This document shows, piece by piece, positions 51,671-62,663 of a DNA stretch of 64,000 nt. Origin of the DNA: Rhodococcus opacus (lineage in GTDB: Bacteria; Actinomycetota; Actinomycetes; Mycobacteriales; Mycobacteriaceae); assembly GCF_012396235.1 (NCBI RefSeq), contig NZ_JAAXPA010000011.1, positions 1-64,000 on the forward strand, read 5' to 3'. The position numbers and the translations under genes were made by a program. The notes under the pieces were generated by a model. That model was not told where the DNA came from, did no database searches, and saw only the letters and a list, made by a program, of their open reading frames with translations. How positions within the stretch are numbered: position 1 is the first letter of the stretch; every line of letters starts with the position of its first letter.

Positions 51671-52300
51671 ATGGCACGGGACACGGCACCGGACTGGGTC
51701 GCAGGGGAGCGGCGCGACCTGGCGTCGATGCTGGCGCGACTGACGCCGGAGCAATGGGACGCGCCGTCGCTGTGCGCGGGGTGGCGCAGCCGGGAGGTGA
51801 TCGCGCACATCACCATGCCGTACCGCCTGTCGACGCCGCGGATCCTGCTGAAGATGGTGAAGGCGCGCGGCAACTTCAACCGGATGTCGGACGCGCAGGC
51901 CCGCGAGGACGCACGGACCCTGACCGCCGACGCGCTGCTGCACACCCTGGAGGAGAACGTCGCGCACCCGTGGAAGCCGCCGGGCGGCGGCTTGGAGGGG
52001 GCACTGTCCCACGACGTGATCCACGGTCTCGACGTGTCGGTGGCGCTCGGCCTGGGCAGGCGGGTCCCGGACGACCGCCTCGACCGGGTCCTCGGCGGCG
52101 TCGGCCCGAAGCACGTCAAGTACTTCGGCACCGACCTGGCGGGCGTGCAGCTGACGGCGGACGACCGAGCCTGGACCTACGGTGCGGGCGCGCCGCTGCG
52201 CGGTTCCGCCCAGGACCTGCTCCTCGTGCTGTGCGGACGCCGGTTGCCGCCGGGACATCTGACCGGGGAACCGAGCCCGCGGTTCACGGCGACGGTGTGA
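51671..52300 (+). CDS. Maleylpyruvate isomerase-family mycothiol-dependent enzyme
   Basis: A 209-aa protein of the DinB/MDMPI superfamily. The metal-binding pattern typical of the N-terminal helical bundle is present: SREVIAHITMPYR near residue 44 and LSHDVIHGLDVSVALG near 115. The motif LTPEQWDAPSLCAGWRSREV (residues 24-43) is the family signature. Members use mycothiol or act as thiol S-transferases. The GGAGGAG ribosome-binding site is strong. The substrate is unknown. It converges on the CoA-transferase gene with a 17-bp overlap. Confidence 0.85.
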   Translation: MARDTAPDWVAGERRDLASMLARLTPEQWDAPSLCAGWRSREVIAHITMPYRLSTPRILLKMVKARGNFNRMSDAQAREDARTLTADALLHTLEENVAHPWKPPGGGLEGALSHDVIHGLDVSVALGLGRRVPDDRLDRVLGGVGPKHVKYFGTDLAGVQLTADDRAWTYGAGAPLRGSAQDLLLVLCGRRLPPGHLTGEPSPRFTATV

Positions 52301-53621
52301 CACCGAACCAGCCGGGGGTGTCGCCACCCCAGGGCCGGGCCGGGAACGGGTAGTCGTCGAAGTCGGCCAGGGCGGGACGGGCTGTCACCACGTCGCCGTG
52401 CGCGGTGAGGCACCGGGGCCCGGGCACCGCGGCCGGCGGCGGATCCTCGGATCGGCCGTCCGCGGCCAGCAGCCACGCGCCGGTGCGGGCGAGTGACACG
52501 TCGACGGAGCGGCCGCGCCCGTCGACGTGCCCCGCGGCGAGGGCGTCGACGATGCCGGCGGCGAGCAGATAGCCGGTCGCGTGGTCGAGTGCCTGCGCGG
52601 GCAGCGCGCCCGGGGTGTCGTCGCCGCCCTCGATCGTCGCGATCCCCGACGCCGCCTGGACGATGCTGTCGAAGCCGCGGCGGTGCGCCCAGGGGCCGGA
52701 GCCGCCCCACGCGCACACCCGTCCCCGCACCAGATGGTCGGGGGCATCGTCGAGTAGACCGTCCAGCGCGCCCGGCCGGTACCCGGTGACGACGACGTCC
52801 GCCTCGGCGAGCAGGCTGTCCCACACCAGCCTGCCGTCGGCGGACCGCAGATCGAGCAGCGCGGACCGCTTGCCCTGCCCGGTGTCGAGGTGCTGCACGA
52901 CGATCTCGGGGATCGCCGGCGGATCGATCCGCAGCACGTCGGCGCCGAGCAGCGCCAGCGTGCGGGTGGCGACCGGACCGGCGATCACCCGGGTCAGGTC
53001 GAGGACCTTCACCCCCGCCAACGGCCCCCGGGCGGATTCCCGGCGGGAGCGTTGCCGTGTCCCGGGACGGGAGCTCGCGGCGTGCACGACGGTGGACACG
53101 AGGTCGCCGGACGCCGCGGCCGCACCCTGCGGGCTCGCCGCCCACTCCGCCGCGGTCCGCACGCGCACGGCGATGGCCTGCGCCGCGGCGGCACGGTCCT
53201 CGACGTCGGCGGCGGTCAGGTTCCCGACCCGGGCGGCCACCGAGTCGCGGCCGGCGTCCTCGGGGAGGTCGAGTGCCGCCAGCAGTCTCGCGCGGTGATG
53301 CGGGTAGTTGGCGTGGGTCCGCACCCAGCCGTCCGCGGCCGCAAAGAACCCCGACAGCTCCGCGAAACCGGACACCGGGGCGCCCGACACCCGCAGCAGC
53401 CGGTCGCTCGCGAACGAGGCGGCGATCCGCTCGGGATCGAGCCGCCACGGCCGGGGGTCGCGGCCCACCGCGCTGTCGAACCGGTCGACGGCACCGGTGA
53501 GCGCGGCTACCGAACCGGCCGCCAACGTGAGGACGGGGAGGCGGGCCGCCAGGTAATCACCGGGGAGTTCGGTCTGCGTGACGATCTCGGCACAGTAGCG
53601 GTCGTAGCCCGGGAGAGTCAT
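52284..53621 (-). CDS. CoA-transferase, family III (CaiB/BaiF-like)
   Basis: A 445-aa protein. The C-terminal two thirds are a class III CoA-transferase: GPLAGVKVLDLTRVIAGPVA, QGKRSALLDLRSADGR (with the region of the catalytic Asp), VVVTGYRPGALDGL. A 190-residue N-terminal extension precedes it, seen in the two-part members of this family. I chose ATG 53621, which overlaps the stop of the upstream gene as ATGA. The acyl-CoA substrate is unknown. It is the last gene of a four-gene run beginning with the CNNM genes. Confidence 0.85.
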   Translation of the reverse strand: MTLPGYDRYCAEIVTQTELPGDYLAARLPVLTLAAGSVAALTGAVDRFDSAVGRDPRPWRLDPERIAASFASDRLLRVSGAPVSGFAELSGFFAAADGWVRTHANYPHHRARLLAALDLPEDAGRDSVAARVGNLTAADVEDRAAAAQAIAVRVRTAAEWAASPQGAAAASGDLVSTVVHAASSRPGTRQRSRRESARGPLAGVKVLDLTRVIAGPVATRTLALLGADVLRIDPPAIPEIVVQHLDTGQGKRSALLDLRSADGRLVWDSLLAEADVVVTGYRPGALDGLLDDAPDHLVRGRVCAWGGSGPWAHRRGFDSIVQAASGIATIEGGDDTPGALPAQALDHATGYLLAAGIVDALAAGHVDGRGRSVDVSLARTGAWLLAADGRSEDPPPAAVPGPRCLTAHGDVVTARPALADFDDYPFPARPWGGDTPGWFGVTPSP

Positions 53622-54478
53622 GGGCTCACGGTAGCGAGCAACCGGCGGCACCGGTCACGCAGTGCGGCACGAAGCGGTGCGGCGCGGGCGGCCAGCGCCG
53701 ACTGCTCCCGGACGTACTCGGCGCGGCCGTGCGGGGTCTCGATCGGGATCGGGGTGTACCCGTAGGCGGTCAGGTCGTACGGGCTGGCCCGCATGTCGAG
53801 TTCCCGTGCGGCGAGCGCCAGCTCGAAGCAGTCGACGGTCAGGTCCGAGTCGATCATCGGCGCCAGCTTGTAGCAGTACTTGTACAAATCCATGGACGCG
53901 TGCAGGCACCCGGGCTGTTCCCGCCCGAGCTGGTCTTCGCGGGTCAACGGCTCACTGTTCCGCGGTTCGGCGGCGGGGGTGAAGAACCGAAACGCGTCGT
54001 AGTGGGTGCAGCGCAGGTGCAGCGACTCCACGACGGAGTCGGTGCCGCCCGGCCCGAGCCGCAGCGGGATGCTGTCGTGCCGAACCTCGTCCGATCGGTA
54101 GACCATCGCCCACTCGTGCAGGCCGAAGCAGGACAGGTGGGTGGGACGCGCGGCGGTCGCCTCCATCAGTCGTGTGGTGAAGGAGACCGTGTCCGAGCGG
54201 CGCTTCAGGAACTCCGGGTCGACGGTGACCCCGGCGTCGGTGCGGTGATACCCGCGGAGTTCGGCGTACTCGTCCCCGCCGGCGAGGACCGTTCCCCACC
54301 CAGGGTGCCAGCGCAGCAGCTGATTCGGCCGGTAGCTGTAATAGGTGAAGAGGAAGTCGATCACCGGGTGGGTCTCGCCGCGTTCCCGGCGCTCCAGGTG
54401 CGGTCCGATCAGGGCGGACACCCTCGCCCGGTGCCGGTCGCGGCGAGGGATCCACTCCGACGCATCCAGAACGTCCAT
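53618..54478 (-). CDS. Conserved protein of unknown function
   Basis: A 286-aa soluble protein. It is rich in aromatic and His residues: DFLFTYYSYRPNQLLRWHPG, THLSCFGLHEWAMVYRSDE, HASMDLYKYCYKLAPMIDSD. From memory, actinobacterial homologues are often labelled 3-methyladenine DNA glycosylase, but I see neither a helix-hairpin-helix nor the AlkA/Tag/MPG motifs, so I do not adopt that name. It starts 4 bp after the CNNM gene stop and overlaps the CoA-transferase by 4 bp. The several conserved His, Asp and Tyr suggest an enzyme. Confidence 0.75.
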   Translation of the reverse strand: MDVLDASEWIPRRDRHRARVSALIGPHLERRERGETHPVIDFLFTYYSYRPNQLLRWHPGWGTVLAGGDEYAELRGYHRTDAGVTVDPEFLKRRSDTVSFTTRLMEATAARPTHLSCFGLHEWAMVYRSDEVRHDSIPLRLGPGGTDSVVESLHLRCTHYDAFRFFTPAAEPRNSEPLTREDQLGREQPGCLHASMDLYKYCYKLAPMIDSDLTVDCFELALAARELDMRASPYDLTAYGYTPIPIETPHGRAEYVREQSALAARAAPLRAALRDRCRRLLATVSP

Positions 54479-54482
54479 CCGA

Positions 54483-55571
54483 TCAGCTCGATCGCTGTCC
54501 CGGATTGACGCCGTTGACGCGGTGGGTGCCGTCGCGGACGGTGCCCACGTATTCCTCGACGAGGTCCTCGAGGGCGACGATGCCGACGATCTGCCCGGAC
54601 GGGTCCGCTGCCGCCCCCAGATGGGAGCTGGCGCGGCGCAGACTCGCCAGGGCCTCCGCGAGCGGGGTGGTGGTCGACATGCACGGCAGCGGACGGATGT
54701 CCGACCGCGGGATCACGGTGTCGGGTCCGGCCTCCTCGTCGAGGATGTCGTCGAGCACGTCCTTGAGGTGCAGGTACCCGACCAGTGAGCCGTCGTCGGC
54801 GCGCACCGGGTACCGGGAGTACCCGGTCTCGACGACGGCCTGCTCGATGGCGCCGAGCCGGGTTCCGCCCTCCGACAGGGGTATGGTCCGGGCCTTGTCG
54901 AGGGGGATCATCACCTCGCTGACCGTGCGGTCGGTGGTCTCCAGCGCCTGGGTGAGCCGACGGTGTTCTTCCGCGTCGATCAGTCCCTCGGACCGGGACT
55001 CGCCGATCATCTCGGACAGTTCCACCGCCGACACGGTGACGTCGAGTTCGTCCTTCGGCTCCACCCGCAGCAACCGCAGCGTCAGGTTGGCGCACAGGTT
55101 GTAGAAGGAGATCAGCGGGCGGGCCAGCTTGATGAACAGCAGGTGCACCGGGACCAGCAGCATCGCCGTCCGCTCCGGGCCCGCGAGCGCGATGTTCTTC
55201 GGCACCATTTCACCCAGCAGGATGTGCAGCACCACGACCAGCGCCAGCGAGATCGTGAACGCCACCGGGTGCAGCAGCCCGGCGGGCAGGCCGACCGCGT
55301 GGAGCGGGACCTCGAGGAGATGCGCGATCGCCGGTTCGGCGACCTTGCCGAGCAGGATCGAGCAGATGGTGATGCCGAGCTGCGCGGCCGCGAGCATCAG
55401 CGACAGGTTCTCGCCCGCCGTGATCACGGTGCGGGCGCGTTTCTTGCCCTGCGACTCCAGGGCCTCGAGCCGGTCGCGGCGGGCCGAGATCAGCGCGAAC
55501 TCGGCGCCGACGAAGAAGGCGTTGCCTCCCAGCAGCACGAAGGTGAGCAGCACACCGAAGAGGTCACTCAT
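54483..55571 (-). CDS. CNNM/CBS-domain transporter-like protein (second copy)
   Basis: A 362-aa membrane protein of the CNNM/MpfA (hemolysin-like) family. The DUF21 transmembrane domain (about 1-195) contains [20 protein letters not shown] and [16 protein letters not shown]. Two CBS motifs follow (about 215-335). It lacks the C-terminal CorC_HlyC domain of its neighbour, so it is the shorter form. The ATG overlaps the neighbour's stop by 8 bp. Members are implicated in divalent metal (Mg2+) export or homeostasis; paired long and short copies are common and may form a heteromer. Confidence 0.9.
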   Translation of the reverse strand: MSDLFGVLLTFVLLGGNAFFVGAEFALISARRDRLEALESQGKKRARTVITAGENLSLMLAAAQLGITICSILLGKVAEPAIAHLLEVPLHAVGLPAGLLHPVAFTISLALVVVLHILLGEMVPKNIALAGPERTAMLLVPVHLLFIKLARPLISFYNLCANLTLRLLRVEPKDELDVTVSAVELSEMIGESRSEGLIDAEEHRRLTQALETTDRTVSEVMIPLDKARTIPLSEGGTRLGAIEQAVVETGYSRYPVRADDGSLVGYLHLKDVLDDILDEEAGPDTVIPRSDIRPLPCMSTTTPLAEALASLRRASSHLGAAADPSGQIVGIVALEDLVEEYVGTVRDGTHRVNGVNPGQRSS

Positions 55572-56934
55572 CGTCGTCCTCCTCGCTGTCGGTGTCGCCG
55601 GTCTCGTCGGGCTTGGGGGTGAGCAGCACCCGGTCGATGCGCCGGCCGTCCATGTGGGTGACGGTGGCGACCCACCGGCCGCCGGGGTCGTGCGCGCCCT
55701 CGGGCAGTGGCAGTTCCACCTCGTCGCCCTCGTCGGGTATCCGCCCGAGTTCGGTGAGGACGAGTCCGCCGAGGGTTTCGTACTCACCCTCGGGTGCGGT
55801 GTAGCCGGTCGTGTCGGAGACCTCGTCGACGCGGAGCAGCCCGGAGCAGGACCAGCCGTCACCGACCCGCTGGACGTCGATCTCGGATTCGTCGTGCTCG
55901 TCGCGGACGTCGCCGACGATCTCCTCGATCAGGTCCTCCATGGTGACCATCCCGGCGGTGCCGCCGTATTCGTCGACGACGAACGCGACCTGCATGCCGT
56001 CGGACCGGATCCGCTCCATCAGGGCGTCACCGTCCAGGCTGGAGGGCACCACCGGGACCTTCTGGGCCAGCGAGTTGAGGCGGGCGGTGCGCCGACGGTG
56101 GGCGGGCACCGCGAACGCATGCTTGATGTGGACGACGCCGACGGCGTCGTCCAGGTCCCCGTCGACGACGGGGAAGCGGGAGAACCCGGTGCGGGAGGCG
56201 GTGTCGATCAGGTCGGCGACGGTGTCCGTGGTGGACAGGGTCTCGATCTTCACGCGCGGGGTCATCAGTTCCTCCGCGGTGCGTTCCCCGAACCGCAACG
56301 ATCGGTTCACCAGCAGCGCCGTGCCCTTGTCGATGGCGCCGCGCTGCGCGGACGTCCGCACGAGCGACCCGAGTTCCTGCGGGGACCGCGCCGACCGCAG
56401 CTCCTCGGCCGGTTCGATGCCGAGGCGTCGCACCAGCCAGTTCGCGGATCCGTTGAGCCCGTTGATGGCCCACTTGAAGATGAGCGAGAACGCCGCCTGC
56501 ATGCCGGCCGTCGCACGTGCCGTGGGCAGGGGGTGGGCGATGGCGAGGTTCTTCGGCACGAGCTCGCCGAACACCATCGAGAAGGAGGTCGCGAGGACGA
56601 GTGCGATCACCAACGACGTTGCCGCGGCAGCGGATTCACTGAACCCGATCGCGGACAGCACCGGGGTGATGAACCGGGCGAGGACCGGCTCGGACAGGTA
56701 GCCGGTGATCAGCGTGGTGATGGTGATGCCGAGCTGCGCCCCGGACAGCTGGAAGGACAGCGTGCGGTGGGCGTGCTGCACTTGCCGGGCCCGGCGGTCA
56801 CCGTCGCGGGCGTGCGAGTCGACAGTGCTGCGTTCGAGGGCGGTGAGGGAGAACTCGGCCGCCACGAACAACGCGGTGCCCGCGGTCAGGGCGAGAAAGC
56901 CGAGCAGAGCGAGAATGCTGAGCGCGATGTCCAT
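55564..56934 (-). CDS. CNNM/CBS/CorC-domain transporter-like protein
   Basis: A 456-aa membrane protein. The DUF21 domain (about 1-200) has [18 protein letters not shown] and [16 protein letters not shown]. The CBS pair (about 215-335) includes [20 protein letters not shown] and [25 protein letters not shown]. The C-terminal CorC_HlyC domain ends in an acidic tail (DSEEDDDE). It is the first gene of the four-gene run on this strand. Likely role: Mg2+ or other divalent cation transport, by family. Confidence 0.92.
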   Translation of the reverse strand: MDIALSILALLGFLALTAGTALFVAAEFSLTALERSTVDSHARDGDRRARQVQHAHRTLSFQLSGAQLGITITTLITGYLSEPVLARFITPVLSAIGFSESAAAATSLVIALVLATSFSMVFGELVPKNLAIAHPLPTARATAGMQAAFSLIFKWAINGLNGSANWLVRRLGIEPAEELRSARSPQELGSLVRTSAQRGAIDKGTALLVNRSLRFGERTAEELMTPRVKIETLSTTDTVADLIDTASRTGFSRFPVVDGDLDDAVGVVHIKHAFAVPAHRRRTARLNSLAQKVPVVPSSLDGDALMERIRSDGMQVAFVVDEYGGTAGMVTMEDLIEEIVGDVRDEHDESEIDVQRVGDGWSCSGLLRVDEVSDTTGYTAPEGEYETLGGLVLTELGRIPDEGDEVELPLPEGAHDPGGRWVATVTHMDGRRIDRVLLTPKPDETGDTDSEEDDDE

Positions 56935-57182
56935 GTGTCAACGCCGCCGAGCTGAGGAACGGGGGTCGCCGGGTTTGTCACCCGGCTCGCTAGAGGAGCC
57001 CTCCGAACCGGCGGAATCGGAATCCGATTCCACGGAGCAGGAGGCGACGGCACTCCCGGAGACGGCGGGTGGGGCGCTTGCTTCGTGTGTGGGTGCCGCG
57101 GGCACCGGAGTCCTCTCGTTCGGCCTCGACGGCCCGGACGGGTCCGGCGCCGAGAACTGGTGTGGTTGAGCGACCCATGATA
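56935..57182 (-). other. Region upstream of the CNNM operon, possible small ORF
   Basis: A Ser/Pro/Glu-rich frame ends at TGA 56938, 3 bp before the CNNM start, and is open back to 57225 on the minus strand. Its 5' part lies inside the guaB1 terminator hairpin, and no ribosome-binding site is seen. I do not count it as a gene. The CNNM promoter should be here but no consensus stands out. Confidence 0.4.
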
Positions 57183-57222
57183 CCGGTGGATGTCCGGTTC
57201 CGTGGAACAGGACACCCACCGG
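57183..57222 (-). terminator. Terminator hairpin after guaB1
   Basis: CCGGTGGATGTCC (57183-57195) pairs with GGACACCCACCGG (57210-57222) with one mismatch, and GTTCC pairs with GGAAC inside, so the stem is about 18 bp with a 2-base loop. It lies 19 bp beyond the guaB1 stop. No T-run. Confidence 0.8.
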
Positions 57223-57240
57223 CACATCAGGATGCGGTCG

Positions 57241-58680
<1,440 letters not shown>

Positions 58681-59559
58681 TCAGGACGATACCGGGGAAG
58701 TTGCGGCGGTGTCGGATGTCCGCTGGGCCTGCGACCTGGACAGTCCGATCGTGGCCACCAGCATCACCGCGACCGCGCAGCCGACCACCACCAGTCCGAG
58801 GCCCGACACCCGCAGCCGCTCGTCGAGGACGGTCATGCCGAGGAAGACGGCGGCGAGTGGTTCGGCGATGGTCAGTGCGGGCAGCGACGCGGACAGCGGA
58901 CCCACCTGGAACCCGCGCTGCTGCAGATACACCCCGACCAGGCCGGCGGCGACGAGCGCCCACGCCTGCCAGCTGCTCAGCACCGCCCACAGCCCGCGGG
59001 GCACCAGTTCGACGACGTACTTGGTGAACGCGACCGCCACCCCGTACAGGATGCCGCCCGCCCCACCGAGCAGCAGCGCTCGCCATCCGGGGTCGATCTT
59101 CGACATCCCCGCGGCGGCCGCGACCGCCACCACGGCGAGGAGGATGCCGAGCGGAACCACCCATTCGCGGAACGGGGCGTCGATGTTGCCCTCGGTGGGG
59201 TCGCCGATCACCAGGAAGACCGCGAGCGCGACGGCCAGTGCGACGGCGAGGGCCCAGGTGGTGCGGCTGAGCCGGTACCCGGAGAACTTCGCCGACAACG
59301 GCAACGCGAACAGCAGCGCCGTCACCAGCAGCGGCTGCACCACGAGCACCGACCCGAGCGCCAATGCCACCGCCTGCATCGCGTACCCGCCGCCGTCGCC
59401 GACGAAGCCGGCCCACCAGCGGGGACTGCGCAGCAGGGTGGTCATCAGCGCGGCGTCCTCGGGGACCGCGGACGCCGCGCTCTGCTGGGCGACCGACGCG
59501 CACGCGAACAGCAGCGCCGCGATCAGCGCGCACACGATCGACGCGAACGGCAGGGACAT
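58681..59559 (-). CDS. DMT-family (EamA-like) transporter
   Basis: A 292-aa polytopic membrane protein with about ten hydrophobic helices in two repeats, as in drug/metabolite transporters. The C-terminal repeat has LSASLPALTIAEPLAAVFLGM, the typical EamA penultimate helix. The tail is Ser/Thr-rich. It lies between a helicase gene (5-bp gap) and guaB1 (3-bp gap), a likely operon. Given guaB1 as partner a nucleobase or nucleoside substrate is possible, but that is speculation. Confidence 0.83.
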   Translation of the reverse strand: MSLPFASIVCALIAALLFACASVAQQSAASAVPEDAALMTTLLRSPRWWAGFVGDGGGYAMQAVALALGSVLVVQPLLVTALLFALPLSAKFSGYRLSRTTWALAVALAVALAVFLVIGDPTEGNIDAPFREWVVPLGILLAVVAVAAAAGMSKIDPGWRALLLGGAGGILYGVAVAFTKYVVELVPRGLWAVLSSWQAWALVAAGLVGVYLQQRGFQVGPLSASLPALTIAEPLAAVFLGMTVLDERLRVSGLGLVVVGCAVAVMLVATIGLSRSQAQRTSDTAATSPVSS

Positions 59560-59564
59560 GCCTC

Positions 59565-60962
59565 TCAGTGTGCCCCGCGGTTGCGGTGTCCGTGCGGAGT
59601 TGACGCAGGTCCGGGTTTCCGGCCGCGTCGGGCACCCGCCCGCGGTGCTCCGCCGTCCCCGGGCCGGCCGCGGCGGGCCGGGCGCCCGCCGGTGTCGTGC
59701 GCCTGCCTGCCCTTCTTCGGGGTGTCCTGCGCCGGTGCCCGGGTGTCGGGTGCGGGGACCGCCTTCCCGGTGGGGCGGCGGGCGCCGGTGATCTCGGCCA
59801 GCACCGTGTCGCCGGGCCGCACCCGCACGCCGTCCACCTCGATCCCGGCCTTGCGGGTCAGCTTCTCCACCTCGGCGCGTTCGTCCTCGGTGACGAGGGT
59901 GACCACCACACCGGACTCGCCGGCGCGGGCGGTGCGGCCCGCGCGGTGCAGGTAGTCCTTGGGGTCGGCCGGGGGGTCGACGTGGACGACGAGTGAGATG
60001 TCGTCGACGTGGATGCCTCGCGCCGCCACGTCGGTGGCGACCAGGACGGGGGTGGTGCCGTCGGCGAACGATTCGAGGGTGCGGGTGCGGTTGTTCTGCG
60101 CCTTGCCGCCGTGCAGGGCGCCCGCGGAGATGCCGGCTTCGTGGAGTTGCTGCGCGAGCCGGTCCACCCCGTACTTGGTGCGCACGAACATGAGGGTGCG
60201 TCCCGCACGTGAACCGATATGTGCCACAACGGATTTCTTGTCGACCCGGTCGACGAACAGCAGGTGGTGGCGCATGGTGCCCACGGACGCGGTGACCGGC
60301 GCCGTCGAGTGGGTGACCGGGTCTCGCAGGTACCGGCGGACGAGGGTGTCGACCTCCCCGTCGAGGGTGGCCGAGAACAGCAGCCGCTGACCGCCCGCCG
60401 GGGTCTTGTCGAGGATCGTCGTGACCTGCGGCATGAACCCCAGGTCGGCCATGTGGTCGGCCTCGTCGAGGGTCAGCACCGTCACGTCGTCCAGCGACAC
60501 CGACCCCTGCGCCACGTGGTCGGCGAGGCGTCCCGGCGTCGCGATCAGCAGGTCGACACCCCGCGACAGGATCTCGACTTGACGTTTGATGGGAATCCCG
60601 CCGACGACGTTCGCCACCCGCAACCCCACGGACAGCGCCGGCTCGTCCAGCGCGCGCTCGATCTGCAACGCCAGTTCACGGGTGGGCACCAGGACGATGC
60701 CGCGCGGGAAGCCTCGCCTGCTGGCGGCGCCCTTGAGCCGCACGAGCATCGGCAGTCCGAACGCGAGGGTCTTCCCGGAGCCGGTCGGGGCGCGGCCCAG
60801 AACGTCACGGCCGGCGAGGACGTCGGGAATGGTGGCCGCCTGGATCGGGAACGGCGCCCCGATGCCTCCACGGGCGAGGGCATGGGTCATCACCGCGGGG
60901 AGACCGAGCGCGAGGAACGTCTCACCCACCGGTGCGGGGGAGGAGAACTCGTCGTCGGGCAT
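59565..60962 (-). CDS. DEAD-box RNA helicase
   Basis: A 465-aa ATP-dependent RNA helicase. The Q motif is PFPIQAATIPDVLAGRD; motif I, APTGSGKT; Ia, VPTREL; Ib, TPGRL; II, DEAD; III, SAT; IV to VI include FVRTKYGV, VATDVAARGIHVDD and HRAGRTAR. The C-terminal 80 residues are basic, with Gly/Arg/Pro (RPARRGRPGDGG), likely for RNA binding. It is the first gene of a helicase-DMT-guaB1 run. Cold-shock or ribosome assembly roles are usual for the family. Confidence 0.93.
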   Translation of the reverse strand: MPDDEFSSPAPVGETFLALGLPAVMTHALARGGIGAPFPIQAATIPDVLAGRDVLGRAPTGSGKTLAFGLPMLVRLKGAASRRGFPRGIVLVPTRELALQIERALDEPALSVGLRVANVVGGIPIKRQVEILSRGVDLLIATPGRLADHVAQGSVSLDDVTVLTLDEADHMADLGFMPQVTTILDKTPAGGQRLLFSATLDGEVDTLVRRYLRDPVTHSTAPVTASVGTMRHHLLFVDRVDKKSVVAHIGSRAGRTLMFVRTKYGVDRLAQQLHEAGISAGALHGGKAQNNRTRTLESFADGTTPVLVATDVAARGIHVDDISLVVHVDPPADPKDYLHRAGRTARAGESGVVVTLVTEDERAEVEKLTRKAGIEVDGVRVRPGDTVLAEITGARRPTGKAVPAPDTRAPAQDTPKKGRQAHDTGGRPARRGRPGDGGAPRAGARRGRKPGPASTPHGHRNRGAH

Positions 60963-61004
60963 ATCGAGAAGGCTACCGCCTCCGAGCAGGGGCCTCCGAC
61001 GCCT

Positions 61005-61037
61005 CGGCCGTGACGTACACGCGGTACGTCACGGCCG
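61005..61037 (-). terminator. Terminator hairpin after gnd
   Basis: CGGCCGTGACGTAC (61005-61018) pairs perfectly with GTACGTCACGGCCG (61024-61037) around ACGCG. It lies 22 bp beyond the gnd stop and upstream of the helicase start. Confidence 0.88.
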
Positions 61038-61059
61038 GGGGACGGGCAGTCGGCGAGGC

Positions 61060-62511
61060 TCAGACCTGCACTTCGCTGCGGTCACCGCTCCACAGGGTGT
61101 GGAACTTGCCCTCCGCGTCGACCCGCTCGTAGGTGTGGGCGCCGAAGAAGTCGCGCTGCCCCTGCGTCAGGGCTGCGGGCAGCCGCTCCGCGCGCAGGGC
61201 GTCGTAGTAGGACAGCGACGACGCGAACGCCGGCACCGGGATCCCGAGCAGCGTGGCGGTGGAGACCACCCGGCGCCAGCTGTCGATGGCCGTCTCGATG
61301 GCGTCCCGGAAGTACGGGGCCAGGATGAGGCTCGGCAGCGTCGGGTTCTCGTCGTACGCGTCCTTGATGCGGTTGAGGAACCGGGCGCGGATGATGCAGC
61401 CGCCACGCCAGATGGTCGCGAGGTCGGCGGGGTGCAGGTCCCAGTCGTATTCGGCACTACCGGCCGCGATCTGGTCGAATCCCTGCGCGTAGGCCACGAC
61501 CTTCGACGCGTACAGGGCCTGCCGGATGTCCTCGGTGAACTGGGCGGCATCGGTGGGCTTGTCGGCGAGCACGCCGGACGCCAGCCCGACCGCGGCCTTG
61601 CGCTGCTCGCGGGACCCGGACAGGGCGCGGGCGAACACGGCCTCGGCGATCCCGGTGACGGGGACACCGAGGTCGAGCGCGGACTTGACGGTCCAGCGGC
61701 CGGTGCCCTTCTGCTCGGCGGCGTCGACGATCACGTCGACGAGCGGCTTGCCGGTCTTGGCGTCCTTCTGCCGCAGCACCTCCGCGGTGATCTCGACGAG
61801 GTAGCTTTCGAGGTCGCCGCCGTTCCATTCCGTGAACACGTCGGCGATCTTCCCGGCGTCGTAGCCGAGGGCGGACCCGAGCAGGTTGTACGCCTCACCG
61901 ATGAGCTGCATGTCGGCGTACTCGATGCCGTTGTGCACCATCTTCACGAAGTGACCGGACCCGTCGGGGCCGATGTGCGTGCAGCAGGGGGTGCCGTCGA
62001 CCTGCGCGGCGATCGACTCGAGCAGCGGTCCGAGGGCCGCGTAGGACTCCTTCGGTCCGCCCGGCATGATCGACGGGCCGTTGAGCGCGCCCTCCTCGCC
62101 GCCGGAGATGCCGGCGCCGACGAAGTGCAGGCCTCGCTCCCGGAGGGAGGCCTCACGGCGGATCGTGTCCGTGTAGAGGGCGTTGCCGCCGTCGATGATG
62201 ATGTCACCGGGCTCCATCGCCGCGGCGAGTTCCTCGATGACGGCGTCGGTGGGGTCGCCGGCCTTGACCATGATCAGCACGCGGCGCGGCTTCTGCAGCG
62301 CGCCCACGAACTCCTCGATCGTCTCGGTGCGGACGAAGTCGCCCTCGCTGCCGTGCTCCTTGATGAGGGCGTCGGTCTTGGCGATGCTGCGGTTGTGCAG
62401 CGCGACCGTGTGACCGTGCCGGGCGAAGTTGCGGGCGATGTTCGAGCCCATGACGGCCAGTCCCGTGACGCCGATCTGGGCGCGGGCACCCTCAGTGTTG
62501 TCGATAGTCAT
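61060..62511 (-). CDS. gnd: 6-phosphogluconate dehydrogenase, decarboxylating
   Basis: Oxidative pentose phosphate enzyme making ribulose-5-phosphate, CO2 and NAD(P)H. It is 483 aa. The Rossmann motif GVTGLAVMGSNIARNFA (14-30) is followed by the conserved HNRS, where R marks NADP preference. Substrate and catalytic blocks are GAGISGGEEGALNGPSIMPGG, VHNGIEYADMQLIGE and GTGRWTVKSALDLGVP. The start is ATG 62511. The length is that of the long dimeric form. Same neighbourhood as Rv1844c (gnd1) beside guaB1, though here two genes intervene. Confidence 0.95.
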   Translation of the reverse strand: MTIDNTEGARAQIGVTGLAVMGSNIARNFARHGHTVALHNRSIAKTDALIKEHGSEGDFVRTETIEEFVGALQKPRRVLIMVKAGDPTDAVIEELAAAMEPGDIIIDGGNALYTDTIRREASLRERGLHFVGAGISGGEEGALNGPSIMPGGPKESYAALGPLLESIAAQVDGTPCCTHIGPDGSGHFVKMVHNGIEYADMQLIGEAYNLLGSALGYDAGKIADVFTEWNGGDLESYLVEITAEVLRQKDAKTGKPLVDVIVDAAEQKGTGRWTVKSALDLGVPVTGIAEAVFARALSGSREQRKAAVGLASGVLADKPTDAAQFTEDIRQALYASKVVAYAQGFDQIAAGSAEYDWDLHPADLATIWRGGCIIRARFLNRIKDAYDENPTLPSLILAPYFRDAIETAIDSWRRVVSTATLLGIPVPAFASSLSYYDALRAERLPAALTQGQRDFFGAHTYERVDAEGKFHTLWSGDRSEVQV

Positions 62512-62588
62512 GGATACAGCATTCCCTCTCGCTCGGCGGTAGTGAAATCGGCGGCTACGAAAACCTCAACCGCCTAAGCCAAACATAC

Positions 62589-62624
62589 GAAGGCCGGCCG
62601 TCGCACACGCGACGGCCGGCCTTC
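62589..62624. terminator. Terminator hairpin after the DEAD-box helicase gene
   Basis: GAAGGCCGGCCGTCGC (62589-62604) pairs perfectly with GCGACGGCCGGCCTTC (62609-62624) around ACAC, 40 bp beyond the helicase stop and 78 bp upstream of the gnd start on the same strand. Confidence 0.92.
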
Positions 62625-62663
62625 ACTCACACTTCGTTATTCGGTTGTCCGATCAGCGATCGA

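Noticed and set aside
56938-57225. 95-codon Ser/Pro-rich frame before the CNNM gene
   Set aside because: Its 5' end lies in the guaB1 terminator stem and it has no ribosome-binding site or recognisable domain.
60586-62577. 663-codon frame opposite gnd and the helicase
   Set aside because: Spans two real genes on the other strand and their intergenic terminator; no protein signature.
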